Of a DNA stretch of 56,000 nt, positions 20,883-31,132 are shown in pieces (the first letter of the stretch is position 1; each line of letters opens with the position of its first letter). This stretch comes from Cytobacillus massiliigabonensis (lineage in GTDB: Bacteria; Bacillota; Bacilli; Bacillales; Cytobacillaceae). The position numbers were made by a program, and so were the translations under genes. The notes below the pieces were generated by a model. The model saw only the letters and a list, made by a program, of their open reading frames with translations, ran no database searches and was not told the DNA's origin. The stretch covers positions 1-56,000 of the forward strand of contig NZ_LT904904.1 in the NCBI RefSeq assembly GCF_900199725.1, read 5' to 3'.

Positions 20883-21341
20883 TTACCCTCGTCTAGCGCC
20901 TCTTCCCCCACGTTTTGATTCAGTATTGCGTTTTAAAGATGATAAACGATCTTCACTATCCTTTAAGAAACGAGCCATTTTAGATTCAAAGTTTTCTCGG
21001 GAAGGACGATTATCATTTGATCTGCCTTGACGTGGACGTTGAGAATGTGAATGTCCCCTTGACTCTCTTCTGTCGCCTCTTTCAGGACGCTCTGTTCTTT
21101 CAGGCCGGTCTTTAGCTTTTTTAATGGATAAACCGATCTTTCCATCCTTTTCGACATTAATGACTTTAACCTCAACTTGGTCACCGACCTTAAGATGCTC
21201 ATTAATATCCTTTACATAATTGTCTGCAACTTCACTAATGTGTACCAGACCTGTTGAGCCTTCCGGTAACTCCACAAACGCTCCGAAATTTGTAATTCCT
21301 GTTACCTTACCCTGTAACTTGCTGCCCACTTCGATTGACAT
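20883..21341 (-). CDS. yabR: S1-domain RNA-binding protein YabR
   Basis: The first 70 or so of 152 residues form one S1 RNA-binding domain: VGSKLQGKVTGITNFGAFV, GSTGLVHISEV, LKVGDQVEVKVINVEKDGKI and GLSIKKA. The rest is a low-complexity basic tail rich in Arg, Glu, Ser and Gly, ending RGGRGARRG, which probably also contacts RNA. It resembles general stress protein 13-type S1 proteins; exact role unknown. ATG at 21341 has a strong AAGGAGG 12 bases upstream; the open frame continues upstream without a site. Somewhat longer than B. subtilis YabR, owing to the tail. Confidence 0.88.
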   Translation of the reverse strand: MSIEVGSKLQGKVTGITNFGAFVELPEGSTGLVHISEVADNYVKDINEHLKVGDQVEVKVINVEKDGKIGLSIKKAKDRPERTERPERGDRRESRGHSHSQRPRQGRSNDNRPSRENFESKMARFLKDSEDRLSSLKRNTESKRGGRGARRG

Positions 21342-21427
21342 AAAAAGATATTGCCTCCTTGAGTTATATAAAAAATCATACTTACTATATATTATACAGA
21401 ATATGAAAAAAGAGTTCAATACAAGGT

Positions 21428-21835
21428 CTACTTAGTTGATTTTCCCTTTTTGTCCTCGTTTTCCTTATTCTCGGGGATATTAAAAATGACTTCCCCATTT
21501 TCGGAAAGGAAATAATCTTTCCTGGCAAGCTTAGAAATGTATTCATCATCATTTAATTTTACGATTTCTTCTTCTAACATCACTTCTTGTTTCTTTAGCA
21601 AGGCTAAATCCTGATCAAGCTTCTTTTTTTCTGCTCTCTTTTCATCAAGAACAGAGGATTGCGAAACGAGTGTAGAGATCATGAAAACTAAAATGGCGGC
21701 TGCTCCTAAAAAAAACACGGTTAACCTTCTGAATAGACGTTTTCTTTTCATATTTACATTAATCTCGGCTACTTCTTGCTGTTTTGCATAGCTTGTCTGT
21801 ATTTTGGCTACATTTCTTTTCTTGATGGCACTCAC
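21428..21835 (-). CDS. divIC: cell-division protein DivIC (FtsB-like)
   Basis: Bitopic septal protein that with FtsL and DivIB activates peptidoglycan synthesis at division. Of 135 residues, about 1-36 are cytoplasmic and basic, about 37-57 form the membrane segment (VFFLGAAAILVFMISTLV), then an extracellular coiled coil (VLDEKRAEKKKLDQDLALLK) and the conserved YISKLARKDYFLSENGEVIF. GTG start with GGGAGGG seven bases upstream. Preceded closely by yabQ. Confidence 0.93.
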   Translation of the reverse strand: MSAIKKRNVAKIQTSYAKQQEVAEINVNMKRKRLFRRLTVFFLGAAAILVFMISTLVSQSSVLDEKRAEKKKLDQDLALLKKQEVMLEEEIVKLNDDEYISKLARKDYFLSENGEVIFNIPENKENEDKKGKSTK

Positions 21836-21848
21836 TTCGCACCCTCCC

Positions 21849-22481
21849 TTACTTTTTATTTTTATTCCATCTAGAAATCCACTTAAAGAAGAAATTCTTT
21901 ATTTGTTTAAAAATTCCTGCCAATCTATTATATATCTTATCGACTGTTTTTTTAATATGTTTCGGCAAAAGTTTCCAAATTAGCAAAAAAAGCCACTTTA
22001 CAGGCAGTAAAATGAGTTTCAATATAAATAATACTAGTTTTAGCACTGCTTTTAACAGTGATAAAAGACCCTTTCCTAATAAAATAAATAAAGAAATAAT
22101 CGCAACAATTAATGTGCGAATCGGCTTATAAATAACAAAATGAAATAATTTCAACAAAAAGCGGTAAAAATTGATAACCATTGAAATAAGGATTTCTAGT
22201 AATCGGAGATAGACTCCCTTAAATAAACTTTGGTAGGCCGCAAATCCGCATAAAAGGGCAAGGAATATATATCCTCTTAATTCACCCTTATTGGCTAAAA
22301 ACAAAATGTAAAAAATCGCTAACCCTTGTACAATCCAAAAAAGGATATCATTTATAAAAACGATCAGGCGATTCCGCTCTGTCCGCTTTAAAAATCGATT
22401 ATATGTATCAAGGGCAGCGCCAAATACACAACCCATGCCAACCATAGCCAGCATGGTAATGAATTGAGTTGTTAATGTCAT
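21849..22481 (-). CDS. yabQ: spore cortex biosynthesis membrane protein YabQ
   Basis: Needed for spore cortex assembly; in B. subtilis it sits in the outer forespore membrane. The 210 residues have several hydrophobic segments (about 5-25, 40-60, 68-90, 95-110, 120-150) and a very basic, aromatic C-terminal tail (KQIKNFFFKWISRWNKNKK). Its start overlaps the yabP stop by four bases, indicating coupled translation. Confidence 0.9.
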   Translation of the reverse strand: MTLTTQFITMLAMVGMGCVFGAALDTYNRFLKRTERNRLIVFINDILFWIVQGLAIFYILFLANKGELRGYIFLALLCGFAAYQSLFKGVYLRLLEILISMVINFYRFLLKLFHFVIYKPIRTLIVAIISLFILLGKGLLSLLKAVLKLVLFILKLILLPVKWLFLLIWKLLPKHIKKTVDKIYNRLAGIFKQIKNFFFKWISRWNKNKK

Positions 22482-22783
22482 CGGAATAGCTTGCTAAAGA
22501 ATCCTTTAGCCTTATCTCCATGCTGATCATCCAGATAGACGAGATCAAAGATTTTCCCCTTAATCGAGACAACTCCCTTATCTACATCTAAATTCTTCAT
22601 TTGCAGATTCTGGCCCTTTATTGCTAGAAAACCCATAACTGTATCTAACAGAAACTCTTCATTGTCAAAGCTTTCAACCTGCTTTACCCCAGTAATGTCT
22701 AACAGCCTTCTGCTTCGCATGATGACATCATGTTCCTGAACATTTGTTTTCGTTGTTGAATTTGTCTCATAAAATTGACTCAT
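22478..22783 (-). CDS. yabP: sporulation protein YabP
   Basis: 101-residue YabP/YqfC-family protein required at the engulfment/cortex stage in the mother cell in B. subtilis. Visible family features are RRLLDITGVKQVESFDNEEF and GFLAIKGQNLQMKNL with a beta-rich C-terminal half. Start has GAGGGA seven bases upstream. First gene of yabP-yabQ-divIC here, cut off from rqcP upstream by a tandem repeat array. Confidence 0.92.
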   Translation of the reverse strand: MSQFYETNSTTKTNVQEHDVIMRSRRLLDITGVKQVESFDNEEFLLDTVMGFLAIKGQNLQMKNLDVDKGVVSIKGKIFDLVYLDDQHGDKAKGFFSKLFR

Positions 22784-22825
22784 TCATTCATCCCTCACAT
22801 TCACAAAGTACAAGCTTTTTGTACA

Positions 22826-22854
22826 TGTTTATGAATGAAAAGGATAGAATAGAA
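22826..22854 (-). promoter_or_regulatory. candidate sigma-E promoter of yabP-yabQ
   Basis: Minus strand TTCTATT (22848-22854), 14-base spacer, CATAAACA (22826-22833), compared with sigma-E KMATATT and CATACAHT. Two mismatches in each element. The position fits, and these genes are sigma-E dependent in B. subtilis. Confidence 0.4.
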
Positions 22855-22860
22855 CAATGA

Positions 22861-23135
22861 AATGCGGAGGCGACTGTTTAGCCCCGACAAGCATAAGACG
22901 AGCCGGGTAGAAGGTTGTTCTTTAACCTTCTAACCGGATTGGCTTATGACCTCGAGGGGCTAGGAGCCGCAGCTGGACATCATGTAATGCGGAGGGGGCT
23001 TGACCAGGGGCGACAAGCATAAGACAAATCGGCAGGAAGGTTGTTTTTTAACCTTCTTGACGAGTTGGCTTATGACCTCGAGCCCCTTGCCGCCGCAGCT
23101 GGACATCATGTAATGCGGAGGTGCCTGCTTAGCCT
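22861..23135. repeat. tandem pair of dispersed palindromic repeats plus a partial third unit
   Basis: Units begin with AATGCGGAGG at 22861 and 22986 and a truncated one at 23112 (AATGCGGAGGTGCCTGC), a period of 125-126 bases. Each full unit carries GACAAGCATAAGAC, an inner hairpin GAAGGTTG...TTAACCTTC, GGCTTATGACCTCGAG and ends GCCGCAGCTGGACATCATGT. AAGCATAAG pairs with CTTATG, so the whole unit can fold into a long hairpin. The third, partial unit supplies the stop codon of rqcP. Confidence 0.9.
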
Positions 23136-23395
23136 TCCGATTCTACCTTCTCTTCTTTTATTATCGTGTACATTTCAGCAGCATCTTCTTTTCTTGTTGT
23201 TTCCTGTATACGATCGATTTTTACAGTCACTAATTTTTGACCAAAGCGAACAACTAATTCATCTCCAACTTTCACGGTAGTACTTGCTTTTGCTTGCCCG
23301 CCATTAACTAAAATACGCCCCTGATCAGACACTTCTTTCGCTAGCGTTCTTCTTTTGATTAACCGTGATACTTTTAAAAATTTATCTAATCTCAT
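23129..23395 (-). CDS. rqcP: RNA-binding S4-domain protein RqcP (YabO)
   Basis: Ribosome-quality-control factor that works with RqcH in adding alanine tails to peptides on stalled 50S subunits. The 88-residue protein opens [20 protein letters not shown], the S4 RNA-binding domain, with [20 protein letters not shown] following. ATG at 23395 has AGGAG at eight bases; an upstream GTG at 23404 overlaps that site. The last codons and stop run into a dispersed-repeat fragment, so the C-terminal EEKVESEG tail may not be ancestral. Confidence 0.93.
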   Translation of the reverse strand: MRLDKFLKVSRLIKRRTLAKEVSDQGRILVNGGQAKASTTVKVGDELVVRFGQKLVTVKIDRIQETTRKEDAAEMYTIIKEEKVESEG

Positions 23396-23412
23396 GCATA
23401 CCACTCCTCTAT

Positions 23413-24870
23413 TTATAGACCTTTTTCTTTTGCTTCATCCCAAAATTGGTCAAGCTGCTCTAATTGGAAATCTCCAAAGGGCTTTCCGCTTTCCTTTACC
23501 TTTTTTTCCACATATGAAAAGCGGCGTCTAAATTTTTGATTTGTCTCATATAGTGCCTCTTCAGGATCAATTTTGTAAAACCTGGCGATATTAACAAAGG
23601 CAAAGAGAATATCACCAAATTCATTTGCCATTTTTTCGCTGCTATTCGCTGCTTCTAATTCGAATTCACGAATCTCTTCTTTTACTTTCTCCCAAGCTGG
23701 TCCTACTTCCTCCCAGTCAAAGCCAACTTTCGCCGCTTTCCTCTGAATTTCCGCAGCTGCCATTAAATTCGGAAGGGACTTCCCTACTTGATCAAGGAGT
23801 GATTCTTCTTCTATCCCCTTTTCTTCTTGTTTAATAGCCTCCCAATTCTTCAAAACATCTTCTTCGGTTTCCGCTGTTGTTTGACCAAATACATGCGGAT
23901 GACGGCGAATCATTTTTTCAGACAGACCTTCAACGACATCATCTATTGAGAATAACCCTTCATCCTCGCCAATTTGTGCATGCAGGAGGACTTGAAGAAG
24001 AACATCGCCAAGCTCTTCAATCATATGATCAGTATCCTCTTCATTTATCGCTTCAATAAGTTCATACGCCTCTTCGATTACATACTTCTTTAAAGATTCA
24101 TGCGTTTGCTTTTTATCCCATGGACAGCCATTAGGTCCACGCAATTCAGCAATAATATGACGGAGCTTGGAAAACCTTTTATATAAAATAGCTTCATCCT
24201 TGACTGGCGGGATGTATACGGACGTTAAATTATTTAATTCTACTTCACGGTCAAGTTCATACAACGGAACCTTTTGAATCCGTTCGAATTGGCTGCCTGC
24301 AGCAGTCACAATATATATTTCATAGTCATACGGGAGGATATCCATAAGTGTAAGCTTTACTTCTGAAGCAACAAATTGATCATATACCTGACCAATCATT
24401 ACATGCTGTTTCACTTCGATTTCATCCTTCTTCAGGCTTGTACCATCGAGAAGCTGAAAGCCATCGATAGGGTCAATTTTTAATGCTTGGAATAGGGCAT
24501 CAAGAAAGCTTTGACCGCCGCCAATTTCTATATCCACACCTTTTCCAGGTGCTTGTTCGAGTAAAAGCTGTACAGTTTGTTCAGCCACAAGCGGATGACC
24601 TGGCACTGCATAGATGATATTTCCATTAGATAGCGCTTCATCAAGAAGCTTATGACAAATCTCCTCATATACTGCTTGAAATTGATCATGGCTTTCATAA
24701 ACAGAATCAAAAGATGTAAAACTCAACCCCTCTTTTTCTAGTTCATTTACAACTGGATGCTCCTTTGTACGCAAAAAAAGTGGGTCCGCGCTCTTTAATG
24801 CCCGATACACACCAAGTGGAAGCTGATCCAAATCTCCTGCGCCAAGCCCGAGTATACGAATTTTTTTCAT
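23413..24870 (-). CDS. yabN: YabN: tetrapyrrole-methylase domain fused to MazG pyrophosphohydrolase
   Basis: 485-residue two-domain protein. The N-terminal half (about 1-225) is a SAM-dependent tetrapyrrole methylase-like domain with [24 protein letters not shown] and [10 protein letters not shown]. The C-terminal half (about 235-480) is a MazG nucleoside triphosphate pyrophosphohydrolase with [29 protein letters not shown] and [14 protein letters not shown] metal-binding glutamates, and a second, weaker repeat ending [14 protein letters not shown]. MazG domains remove non-canonical NTPs. ATG at 24870 has AGGAG 12 bases upstream; the TTG at 24882 abuts it. Lies 15 bases after yabM. Confidence 0.93.
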   Translation of the reverse strand: MKKIRILGLGAGDLDQLPLGVYRALKSADPLFLRTKEHPVVNELEKEGLSFTSFDSVYESHDQFQAVYEEICHKLLDEALSNGNIIYAVPGHPLVAEQTVQLLLEQAPGKGVDIEIGGGQSFLDALFQALKIDPIDGFQLLDGTSLKKDEIEVKQHVMIGQVYDQFVASEVKLTLMDILPYDYEIYIVTAAGSQFERIQKVPLYELDREVELNNLTSVYIPPVKDEAILYKRFSKLRHIIAELRGPNGCPWDKKQTHESLKKYVIEEAYELIEAINEEDTDHMIEELGDVLLQVLLHAQIGEDEGLFSIDDVVEGLSEKMIRRHPHVFGQTTAETEEDVLKNWEAIKQEEKGIEEESLLDQVGKSLPNLMAAAEIQRKAAKVGFDWEEVGPAWEKVKEEIREFELEAANSSEKMANEFGDILFAFVNIARFYKIDPEEALYETNQKFRRRFSYVEKKVKESGKPFGDFQLEQLDQFWDEAKEKGL

Positions 24871-24885
24871 CTGCTTCTTCAACTC

Positions 24886-26487
24886 CTATTTCTTTTTTGG
24901 CAGGAAAAACAATAGCTTGCTTCCAAAAGGCAGCATGGCAAGTTCCTCCTCTTTAAAAGTCCTTCCCTTTATAACAATCCATAAATATACGATTGCTCCT
25001 ATAATTACAGCACTTACTGCCTGAAAGCCTGCAAACAGACGATCATGATCAAAGGTTGGGAATAGACCTGTTGTATATAAATAAAGCTTTAAAACAAACG
25101 TCATGGCAAGTGCTGCTGCACTTACAACAAGGATAAATCGTATGCTTAAAATCGACGTTTTTAATACTATTCGAAGCCTATATAACAATAAGAACATCAC
25201 CATACATAACGTGATAATGGAAGCAATTGCCGCTCCCATCGTATCAAAGAACGGGACAAGAACCATATTCAAACCATATTTGACTCCAAATCCGCCGAGA
25301 ATAATACAAGCAGGGAATAGGAAATTGCCTAAACCCTGAAGAATAGCGGTTGCAGTAATAATTATGGAGGTAAATAAAATCAGCAAACATAATACTCCAA
25401 GCACTTCAGAACCCTCACTATTTTCAAATAGCATTTGATTAGTAGGTTTAATAATACTCCATAAGCCAAATGTTGCACCAACCCCAATGAATAAACCAAT
25501 TTGAAGGGCAAGGCGAATTTTATCATGCATATATTCCACTTGCTCTCTCAGCTTTTCACTCGTTATCATCGGAACGAGAGATAACGACATAGAAGTTGCA
25601 ACAACCGTCCCAAGCTGTATTAATGGCTGTCCCCTGTCATAAATTCCTTTCAATCCCTTTGCCCCTTCACTCGTAAATCCGGAAGAGTGAAGGATGGAAT
25701 ATAGGTTCAATGAATCAGCCATTTGAATAAAAACGAGAAGCATGCTGCTGATACAAACAGCAAAACCTTGAAACAGAAGCGCGTTAGCAATTTTTCCGCT
25801 TTCTCTCCAATTTATTTTTTCAATCGAGAGGAATGTTCGTTTTCTTCTAGTCCAATAAAATATGCTCAATACCAGTACAGCTGTTATTCCACCGGTTATT
25901 GAGCCAAGAACGGCTCCACTTCCAACTATGTATAAGCTGTACTCTTTTTTTGTCAGAATCCAGGCAGCTAGCAAAATGGTAAGAACACGAACAAACTGTT
26001 CGGCAACCTGAGAAACTGCGGTCGGAATCATATTGCCAGTTCCTTGAAAATACCCTCTGAGGACGGATACAATCGGAAAAATCAGAAAGACAAACGATAT
26101 CATTTGCAGCAATTGCGCAAGCCCTTGATCTCCCATTAAGGCTGCAAGCCATTCAGCTCCCCAGTAAAGAATCGAAAAGCCGGAAAAACCAATTGCCATT
26201 AAAACAACTGCAGAAATGGCAAATAAACGATGTATGCCATTCTTTCCCTGCTTTACTGCCTGCTCTGCATAAAGCTTAGAGATAATAACCGGAAACCCAT
26301 TCGTCGCTAATACTAATGCAACACCATAGAATGGGTACACCTGCTGATAAATATAAAATCCAACATCTCCAACTATATTTTGAAATGGTACGCGATACAT
26401 CGCACTTAATACTTTTGTAATTAAAGCAGCAATCGTTAAAATGAGTGCTCCTTTAAAGAGATCTCTAGAATCTTTTTCGGGCCTCAT
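24886..26487 (-). CDS. yabM: MurJ/SpoVB-type polysaccharide flippase YabM
   Basis: 533-residue integral membrane protein of the MOP exporter superfamily with about 14 hydrophobic segments. It has the family opening FKGALILTIAALITKVLSAM and YRVPFQNIVGDVGFYIYQQV, and GLKGIYDRGQPLIQLGTVVA in the middle. Likely flips lipid-linked precursors in cell wall or spore cortex synthesis; the closest known relatives are SpoVB and YabM of B. subtilis. ATG at 26487 has GGGAGGAG seven bases upstream. Next to spoVT and yabN as in B. subtilis. Confidence 0.9.
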   Translation of the reverse strand: MRPEKDSRDLFKGALILTIAALITKVLSAMYRVPFQNIVGDVGFYIYQQVYPFYGVALVLATNGFPVIISKLYAEQAVKQGKNGIHRLFAISAVVLMAIGFSGFSILYWGAEWLAALMGDQGLAQLLQMISFVFLIFPIVSVLRGYFQGTGNMIPTAVSQVAEQFVRVLTILLAAWILTKKEYSLYIVGSGAVLGSITGGITAVLVLSIFYWTRRKRTFLSIEKINWRESGKIANALLFQGFAVCISSMLLVFIQMADSLNLYSILHSSGFTSEGAKGLKGIYDRGQPLIQLGTVVATSMSLSLVPMITSEKLREQVEYMHDKIRLALQIGLFIGVGATFGLWSIIKPTNQMLFENSEGSEVLGVLCLLILFTSIIITATAILQGLGNFLFPACIILGGFGVKYGLNMVLVPFFDTMGAAIASIITLCMVMFLLLYRLRIVLKTSILSIRFILVVSAAALAMTFVLKLYLYTTGLFPTFDHDRLFAGFQAVSAVIIGAIVYLWIVIKGRTFKEEELAMLPFGSKLLFFLPKKK

Positions 26488-26542
26488 AGCCCAACTCCTC
26501 CCAAAACACAATCAGCAATAATTCAGAAGTATTATAACATAG

Positions 26543-26583
26543 AAAAGCGGAGGTGCCTTGTTCACCCCCGACAAGCTTAAGAC
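26543..26583. repeat. truncated dispersed repeat (left end only)
   Basis: AAAAGCGGAGGTGCCTTGTT through GACAAGCTTAAGAC matches the first 40 bases of the repeat units at 22861 and 42319, then stops abruptly at the spoVT terminator. Confidence 0.7.
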
Positions 26584-26587
26584 AAAG

Positions 26588-26617
26588 AAAAAAGGCAGCA
26601 TATCGCTACCCCTTTTT
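26588..26617 (-). terminator. spoVT terminator
   Basis: Minus strand AAAAAGGGGTAGC pairs with GCTGCCTTTTTTC around a GATAT loop, about 40 bases after the spoVT stop. Confidence 0.8.
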
Positions 26618-26659
26618 CAAGTATATTCTTTTGCAAATTCTAGAAGGCTGGCGCACTTC

Positions 26660-27196
26660 TTAAGATTCCATTTGTCTTGCTAAGAAGCTCGCAGCAGTTT
26701 CCACTGCTTTCTGTTCTACATCACCTAAGGAACCATCTTTTGCATAAATAATTACTGCACCAATTGGATCTCCATTCGCAATGATAGGGCCAATTGTATA
26801 AGCGGTTAAATCCTCTGAATTTCCTTCAACCAAGGAGATATTACCTGACTGATTCATAATAACCGAACTGCGGTCCTCCATGGTTTTCTCAACAAGTTCA
26901 CTAATATTTTTATTTAAATAATCCTTCTTTGAACCGCCTGCAACAGCAATAAACGTATCCCTGTCACAAATTAATACGGGATTGCCAAGGCTGTCATACA
27001 ATGCTTCTGCATACTCCTTAGCAAAGTCACTAAGCTCACTGATTGGTGAATATTTCTTTAGAATGACTTCTCCATCACGGTCTACAAAAATTTCAAGAGG
27101 ATCTCCTTCGCGAATACGTAATGTTCTGCGTATTTCCTTAGGAATAACTACACGACCTAAATCATCGATTCGACGAACAATGCCAGTTGCTTTCAT
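26660..27196 (-). CDS. spoVT: stage V sporulation protein T, forespore transcription regulator
   Basis: AbrB-family regulator that tunes sigma-G genes in the forespore. The 178 residues have an N-terminal AbrB swapped-hairpin DNA-binding domain (1-50, MKATGIVRRIDDLGRVVIPK, EGDPLEIFVD) nearly identical in style to the abrB product here, and a C-terminal GAF-like domain (about 55-178). Expected to be sigma-G transcribed, but I found no clean promoter in the 270 bases upstream. GAGGC lies 11 bases before the start. Confidence 0.97.
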   Translation of the reverse strand: MKATGIVRRIDDLGRVVIPKEIRRTLRIREGDPLEIFVDRDGEVILKKYSPISELSDFAKEYAEALYDSLGNPVLICDRDTFIAVAGGSKKDYLNKNISELVEKTMEDRSSVIMNQSGNISLVEGNSEDLTAYTIGPIIANGDPIGAVIIYAKDGSLGDVEQKAVETAASFLARQMES

Positions 27197-27469
27197 CTAA
27201 TGTTGCCTCACTTTCATCTGATGATTTCGAAAAGCGACTGCGCTAGTCAGCTGTCTAAACTTAAGACGCATCTGCTTTTCATTTAGCAATGCTTTAATTG
27301 GGAGAAAATGAATGCATCGCCATGTTTGAACTTAGTATCTTTCATCTGGAAAGTTATATACACATTCAATTATTTTTTTCTCATGCAGTTGGGGTTAACC
27401 AAATATGGTTAAACATTACAAGCAGTTTCACTTATGAAATACCCTCATCCTAAGCAAGTCAAACATCTT

Positions 27470-30400
27470 CTATGAAGTTGTTTGACTCTGCTCCTCTTTT
27501 CTTGATTCATAAAGACCACGGACAATTTCAAAGGCAATATTCAGCCACTCGCTAGTTTTCATCCCTTTAATATAAAGAACAGCCTTAAGTTTTTTCCCGT
27601 CCATTCCAAGACCAACTGTTCGTCCATATTTACTTGTGACTTCAAAGATTTTCTGACCATCAATTCGCGAGCTAGCTTTTTCAGATAAAAGAATTAAAAC
27701 TTCATTTTTAGTTTGCTTAATCACTTCAATTCCAGTCATTTCTCCATAAACCTTCATCTCAGTCATTTGGAATAGATAAGATACTTCATCTGGATATTCA
27801 CCAAATCGATCAAGCATTTCTTCATTTAATTCTTCTAGGTCTTCCAGTGAAGAAACTCCTCTAAATCGTTTATACATTTCAATCTTTTGATGGCCATCAT
27901 TAATATAAGCATCAGGAAGGTAGGCATCCACTTCAAGGTCTACTTCTGTTCGCGGCTTAACCTCTTCATTCAAATTGCCTTTTCGATCCTCAATAGCTTC
28001 TTTTAACATTTGCGAATATAAATCAAATCCAACTGAATCAATGAAGCCATGCTGTTCAGCCCCTAACAGGTTTCCTGCTCCCCTTATCGATAAATCACGC
28101 ATGGCAATCTTAAATCCGGATCCAAGCTCTGTAAATTCCTTTATCGCTTGAAGCCGTTTTTCTGCCACTTCCGTTAATACTTTATCTTTCCGATAAGTGA
28201 AATAAGCATAGGCTACCCGGTTCGAACGGCCAACCCTTCCTCTCAGCTGATAAAGTTGTGAAAGTCCCATTTTATCAGCATCATGAACGATTAATGTATT
28301 CACATTCGGAATGTCAACACCTGTTTCAATAATTGTTGTACTCACAAGAACATCAAATTCTCCTGCCAGAAAGCTCAGCATAACAGATTCAAGCTCATTT
28401 TCTGTCATTTTCCCATGTGCATAGGTCACCTTCGCATCTGGTACAAGCATAGAAATTTCTTCAGCTTTTCTCTCAATATCCTCAACTCTGTTATAGAGAA
28501 AATACACCTGTCCATCTCTCGCAAGTTCTCTTTCTATTGCTTCTCGGACGATCCCGCCATTATATTCCATGACATATGTTTGAATCGGAAAACGATTTTC
28601 AGGAGGTGTCTCAATAACCGACAAATCGCGTACACCAAGCATAGACATATGAAGAGTCCTCGGAATTGGCGTTGCAGTAAGCGTCAATACATCAACATTC
28701 GTCTTTAGCTGTTTAATCTTTTCTTTATGTGTCACACCAAAGCGCTGCTCTTCATCAACGATTAATAGACCTAAATCCCGGTAGGAAATATCCTTTGATA
28801 AAATACGATGCGTACCAACAACAACGTCAACAGCACCAGACTTTAGCCCCTTAATCGTTTCTGTTTGCTGCTTTCTTGACCGAAAACGGCTCAAGAGACC
28901 AATTTCAATCGGAAAATCTTGAAACCTTTCACGCATAGTTTCATAATGCTGCTGAGCAAGAATAGTAGTGGGTACAAGAATCGCCACCTGCTTGCCATCC
29001 GCAATTGCTTTAAAAGCGGCACGGATGGCCACCTCTGTTTTTCCATAACCGACATCCCCGCAAAGCAACCGGTCCATCGGCCGCTCTCTCTCCATATCGC
29101 GTTTAATCTCATGGATCGAGCGAAGCTGGTCCTCTGTTTCTTGGTAGGCGAATGCCGATTCAAATTCACGCTGCATCTCTCCATCCGGGCTAAAAGCATG
29201 TCCTTTCGAGGCTTCTCGTTCCGCGTAAAGTTTAATTAGATCATCTGCAATATCTTGAACAGAGGATTCAACTTTCTTTTTAACCCGCTTCCAGTCATTT
29301 CCGCCTAATTTATATATTTTTGGCTCTTTCGCCTCTGAACCAACATATTTTTGAATAAGATCAATTTGCTCGACTGGAACATAAAGCTTATCACTGCCCT
29401 GGTAGCGTATATGAAGATAATCTTTATGAACGCCATTAATTACTAACGTTTCAATCCCCAAATATTTCCCAATCCCATGATTTACATGGACAACATAATC
29501 ACCGACTTTTAATTCTGAATAGCTCTTGATTCGTTCAGCATTTGAAAGTTTTTGGCGACGGGGCTGTTTTTTTGTCCGTTTATTGAAAAGCTCTTCTTCC
29601 GTAATCACGGCAAGCTTTTGAATCGGCAGTTCAAATCCCGTATGAAGATTTCCTTCTGAGATTTGAACCTTCCCTAAGAGAAGAGGCTGTTTTTCATCAA
29701 CGAACAGCGTGTCAATTTCATATTCTTCTAATACCCTTTGGAGCTTCTTTACCCGCTCTTCTCCAGGACCTAATAAAATTACCGTATAGTTCGCTTTTTT
29801 CCAGCGTTCCAGTTCACCTTTTAACACATTCATCTGCCCATGGAAATTCTGCATTTGCTTGCATGTTACATTAATAATATTTTCAGGACTCGTATTCGGT
29901 ACATGTCTTAAAAATAAAGACAAGTATATAACTGGCTGCTTCTTCTTATTTAAAAACCCTTTTAAGTCATGAGAAATTTTTACATCATGGATAATTTGAC
30001 CTTCACCTAATAGGCTTGTATACCATTCCGCTTCTTCCTTCTCCAAAGAGTCATTCATCTCTTGGACACGACTAATTTCATCAATAACAATAAGGCCATT
30101 CTCAGGAAGGTAGTCTACTAAACTATTTCTTTCCTCATATGCAAAGGATAGATACTTGAATAGTTGGTCAGGCTTACTGCCCGTTTTTAATTGTTCTAAT
30201 TCAAAGCTAATATTTTGTGCTAGCTGTGTCTTTGCTTTTTCATCTTTTAACTTTTTAAGACTTGATCCTAAACCTTTTTCTAGTTTTTCGATAATTTTAC
30301 TAAAATGATCAGCCCGCAAAGGATATTCTGTTGCAGGTCCAATTGTCACTTCTGATAGTTTCTCTTTTGAACGCTGATCCTCCAGTGAAAAAGAACGGAT

Positions 30401-31006
30401 CGAATCTACTTCTGTATCAAATAATTCAATCCGAATAGGGTCTGTCTCTGTTAAAGGATAAATATCAATAATCCCGCCTCTTACACTGAATTCACCTGGG
30501 GATGAGACCATTCCAACCCGTGTATATCCCATTTGAACAAATTGAAGGAATTGATCTTCAAGAAGTTCATCGCCTACCTTTAATGTTAATTGGCAAGCCT
30601 TCCAAAGGGATGCAGGCGGGAGAATTTTCCTCAATCCTGCCATCGGAGCAATTAATATTCCATTTTTACTCTTGCTCCAATAGTTTAATACTTCTATTCG
30701 CTGTGCCTTTAATTCTGGGCTTGCAATGCTAATTTCTGCAGCGATTAACTCATTAGCTGGATATAAAAATACTTCCGATTCCCCTGCTAAATTAACAATA
30801 TCCTCATATAATTTCTGTGCCTGAAGCAGATTATGTGTAACAATAAGCATCGGCTTTCGTGTCTGTTCATAAACAGAGGCAAGAAAAAGTGTACGTGCAG
30901 AACCGGATAAGCCAGATATTAGCTGCTCCCTTAGTCCTTCTTTTATACCAGACAAGACGGACTTTACATCATCTTGCTGACTTATCATATGTTTAAGCCC
31001 TATCAT
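27470..31006 (-). CDS. mfd: transcription-repair coupling factor Mfd
   Basis: DNA translocase that removes RNA polymerase stalled at lesions and recruits UvrA. The 1178 residues include a UvrB-like N-terminal region ([15 protein letters not shown]), the RNA-polymerase-interaction domain (about 490-560, [19 protein letters not shown]), the RecG-like helicase core with [43 protein letters not shown] and [10 protein letters not shown], and the C-terminal TRCF domain. ATG at 31006 has GGAGGGT three to four bases upstream and gives the B. subtilis length (1177); further upstream lies a dispersed repeat. Confidence 0.97.
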   Translation of the reverse strand: MIGLKHMISQQDDVKSVLSGIKEGLREQLISGLSGSARTLFLASVYEQTRKPMLIVTHNLLQAQKLYEDIVNLAGESEVFLYPANELIAAEISIASPELKAQRIEVLNYWSKSKNGILIAPMAGLRKILPPASLWKACQLTLKVGDELLEDQFLQFVQMGYTRVGMVSSPGEFSVRGGIIDIYPLTETDPIRIELFDTEVDSIRSFSLEDQRSKEKLSEVTIGPATEYPLRADHFSKIIEKLEKGLGSSLKKLKDEKAKTQLAQNISFELEQLKTGSKPDQLFKYLSFAYEERNSLVDYLPENGLIVIDEISRVQEMNDSLEKEEAEWYTSLLGEGQIIHDVKISHDLKGFLNKKKQPVIYLSLFLRHVPNTSPENIINVTCKQMQNFHGQMNVLKGELERWKKANYTVILLGPGEERVKKLQRVLEEYEIDTLFVDEKQPLLLGKVQISEGNLHTGFELPIQKLAVITEEELFNKRTKKQPRRQKLSNAERIKSYSELKVGDYVVHVNHGIGKYLGIETLVINGVHKDYLHIRYQGSDKLYVPVEQIDLIQKYVGSEAKEPKIYKLGGNDWKRVKKKVESSVQDIADDLIKLYAEREASKGHAFSPDGEMQREFESAFAYQETEDQLRSIHEIKRDMERERPMDRLLCGDVGYGKTEVAIRAAFKAIADGKQVAILVPTTILAQQHYETMRERFQDFPIEIGLLSRFRSRKQQTETIKGLKSGAVDVVVGTHRILSKDISYRDLGLLIVDEEQRFGVTHKEKIKQLKTNVDVLTLTATPIPRTLHMSMLGVRDLSVIETPPENRFPIQTYVMEYNGGIVREAIERELARDGQVYFLYNRVEDIERKAEEISMLVPDAKVTYAHGKMTENELESVMLSFLAGEFDVLVSTTIIETGVDIPNVNTLIVHDADKMGLSQLYQLRGRVGRSNRVAYAYFTYRKDKVLTEVAEKRLQAIKEFTELGSGFKIAMRDLSIRGAGNLLGAEQHGFIDSVGFDLYSQMLKEAIEDRKGNLNEEVKPRTEVDLEVDAYLPDAYINDGHQKIEMYKRFRGVSSLEDLEELNEEMLDRFGEYPDEVSYLFQMTEMKVYGEMTGIEVIKQTKNEVLILLSEKASSRIDGQKIFEVTSKYGRTVGLGMDGKKLKAVLYIKGMKTSEWLNIAFEIVRGLYESRKEEQSQTTS

Positions 31007-31021
31007 GGCTACCCTCCAATC

Positions 31022-31132
31022 TGAAATGTGGTCAGACCCGACAAGCATAAGACAAGACGACTGGAAGGTTGTTCTTTAACCTTCTTGACGGATTGGCTTA
31101 TGACTCGAGGGTCTAGCCGCTGCAGCTAGACA
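31022..31132. repeat. dispersed palindromic repeat between mfd and fin
   Basis: Contains GACCCGACAAGCATAAGAC, the inner hairpin GGAAGGTTGTTCTTTAACCT, GGCTTATGACTCGAGGGTCT and the terminal GCTGCAGCTAGACAGC. Same family as the units at 22861 and 42319; here TCAGACCC pairs with GGGTCT, a compensated version of the outer stem. Confidence 0.85.

Noticed and set aside
22861..23135. CRISPR array at the tandem repeats
   Set aside because: The units are about 125 bases, only two to three in number, palindromic throughout and without unique spacers.
23041..23280. 79-codon plus-strand open frame over the repeat array and rqcP
   Set aside because: It is antisense to rqcP and composed of repeat sequence, without a binding site or conserved motif.
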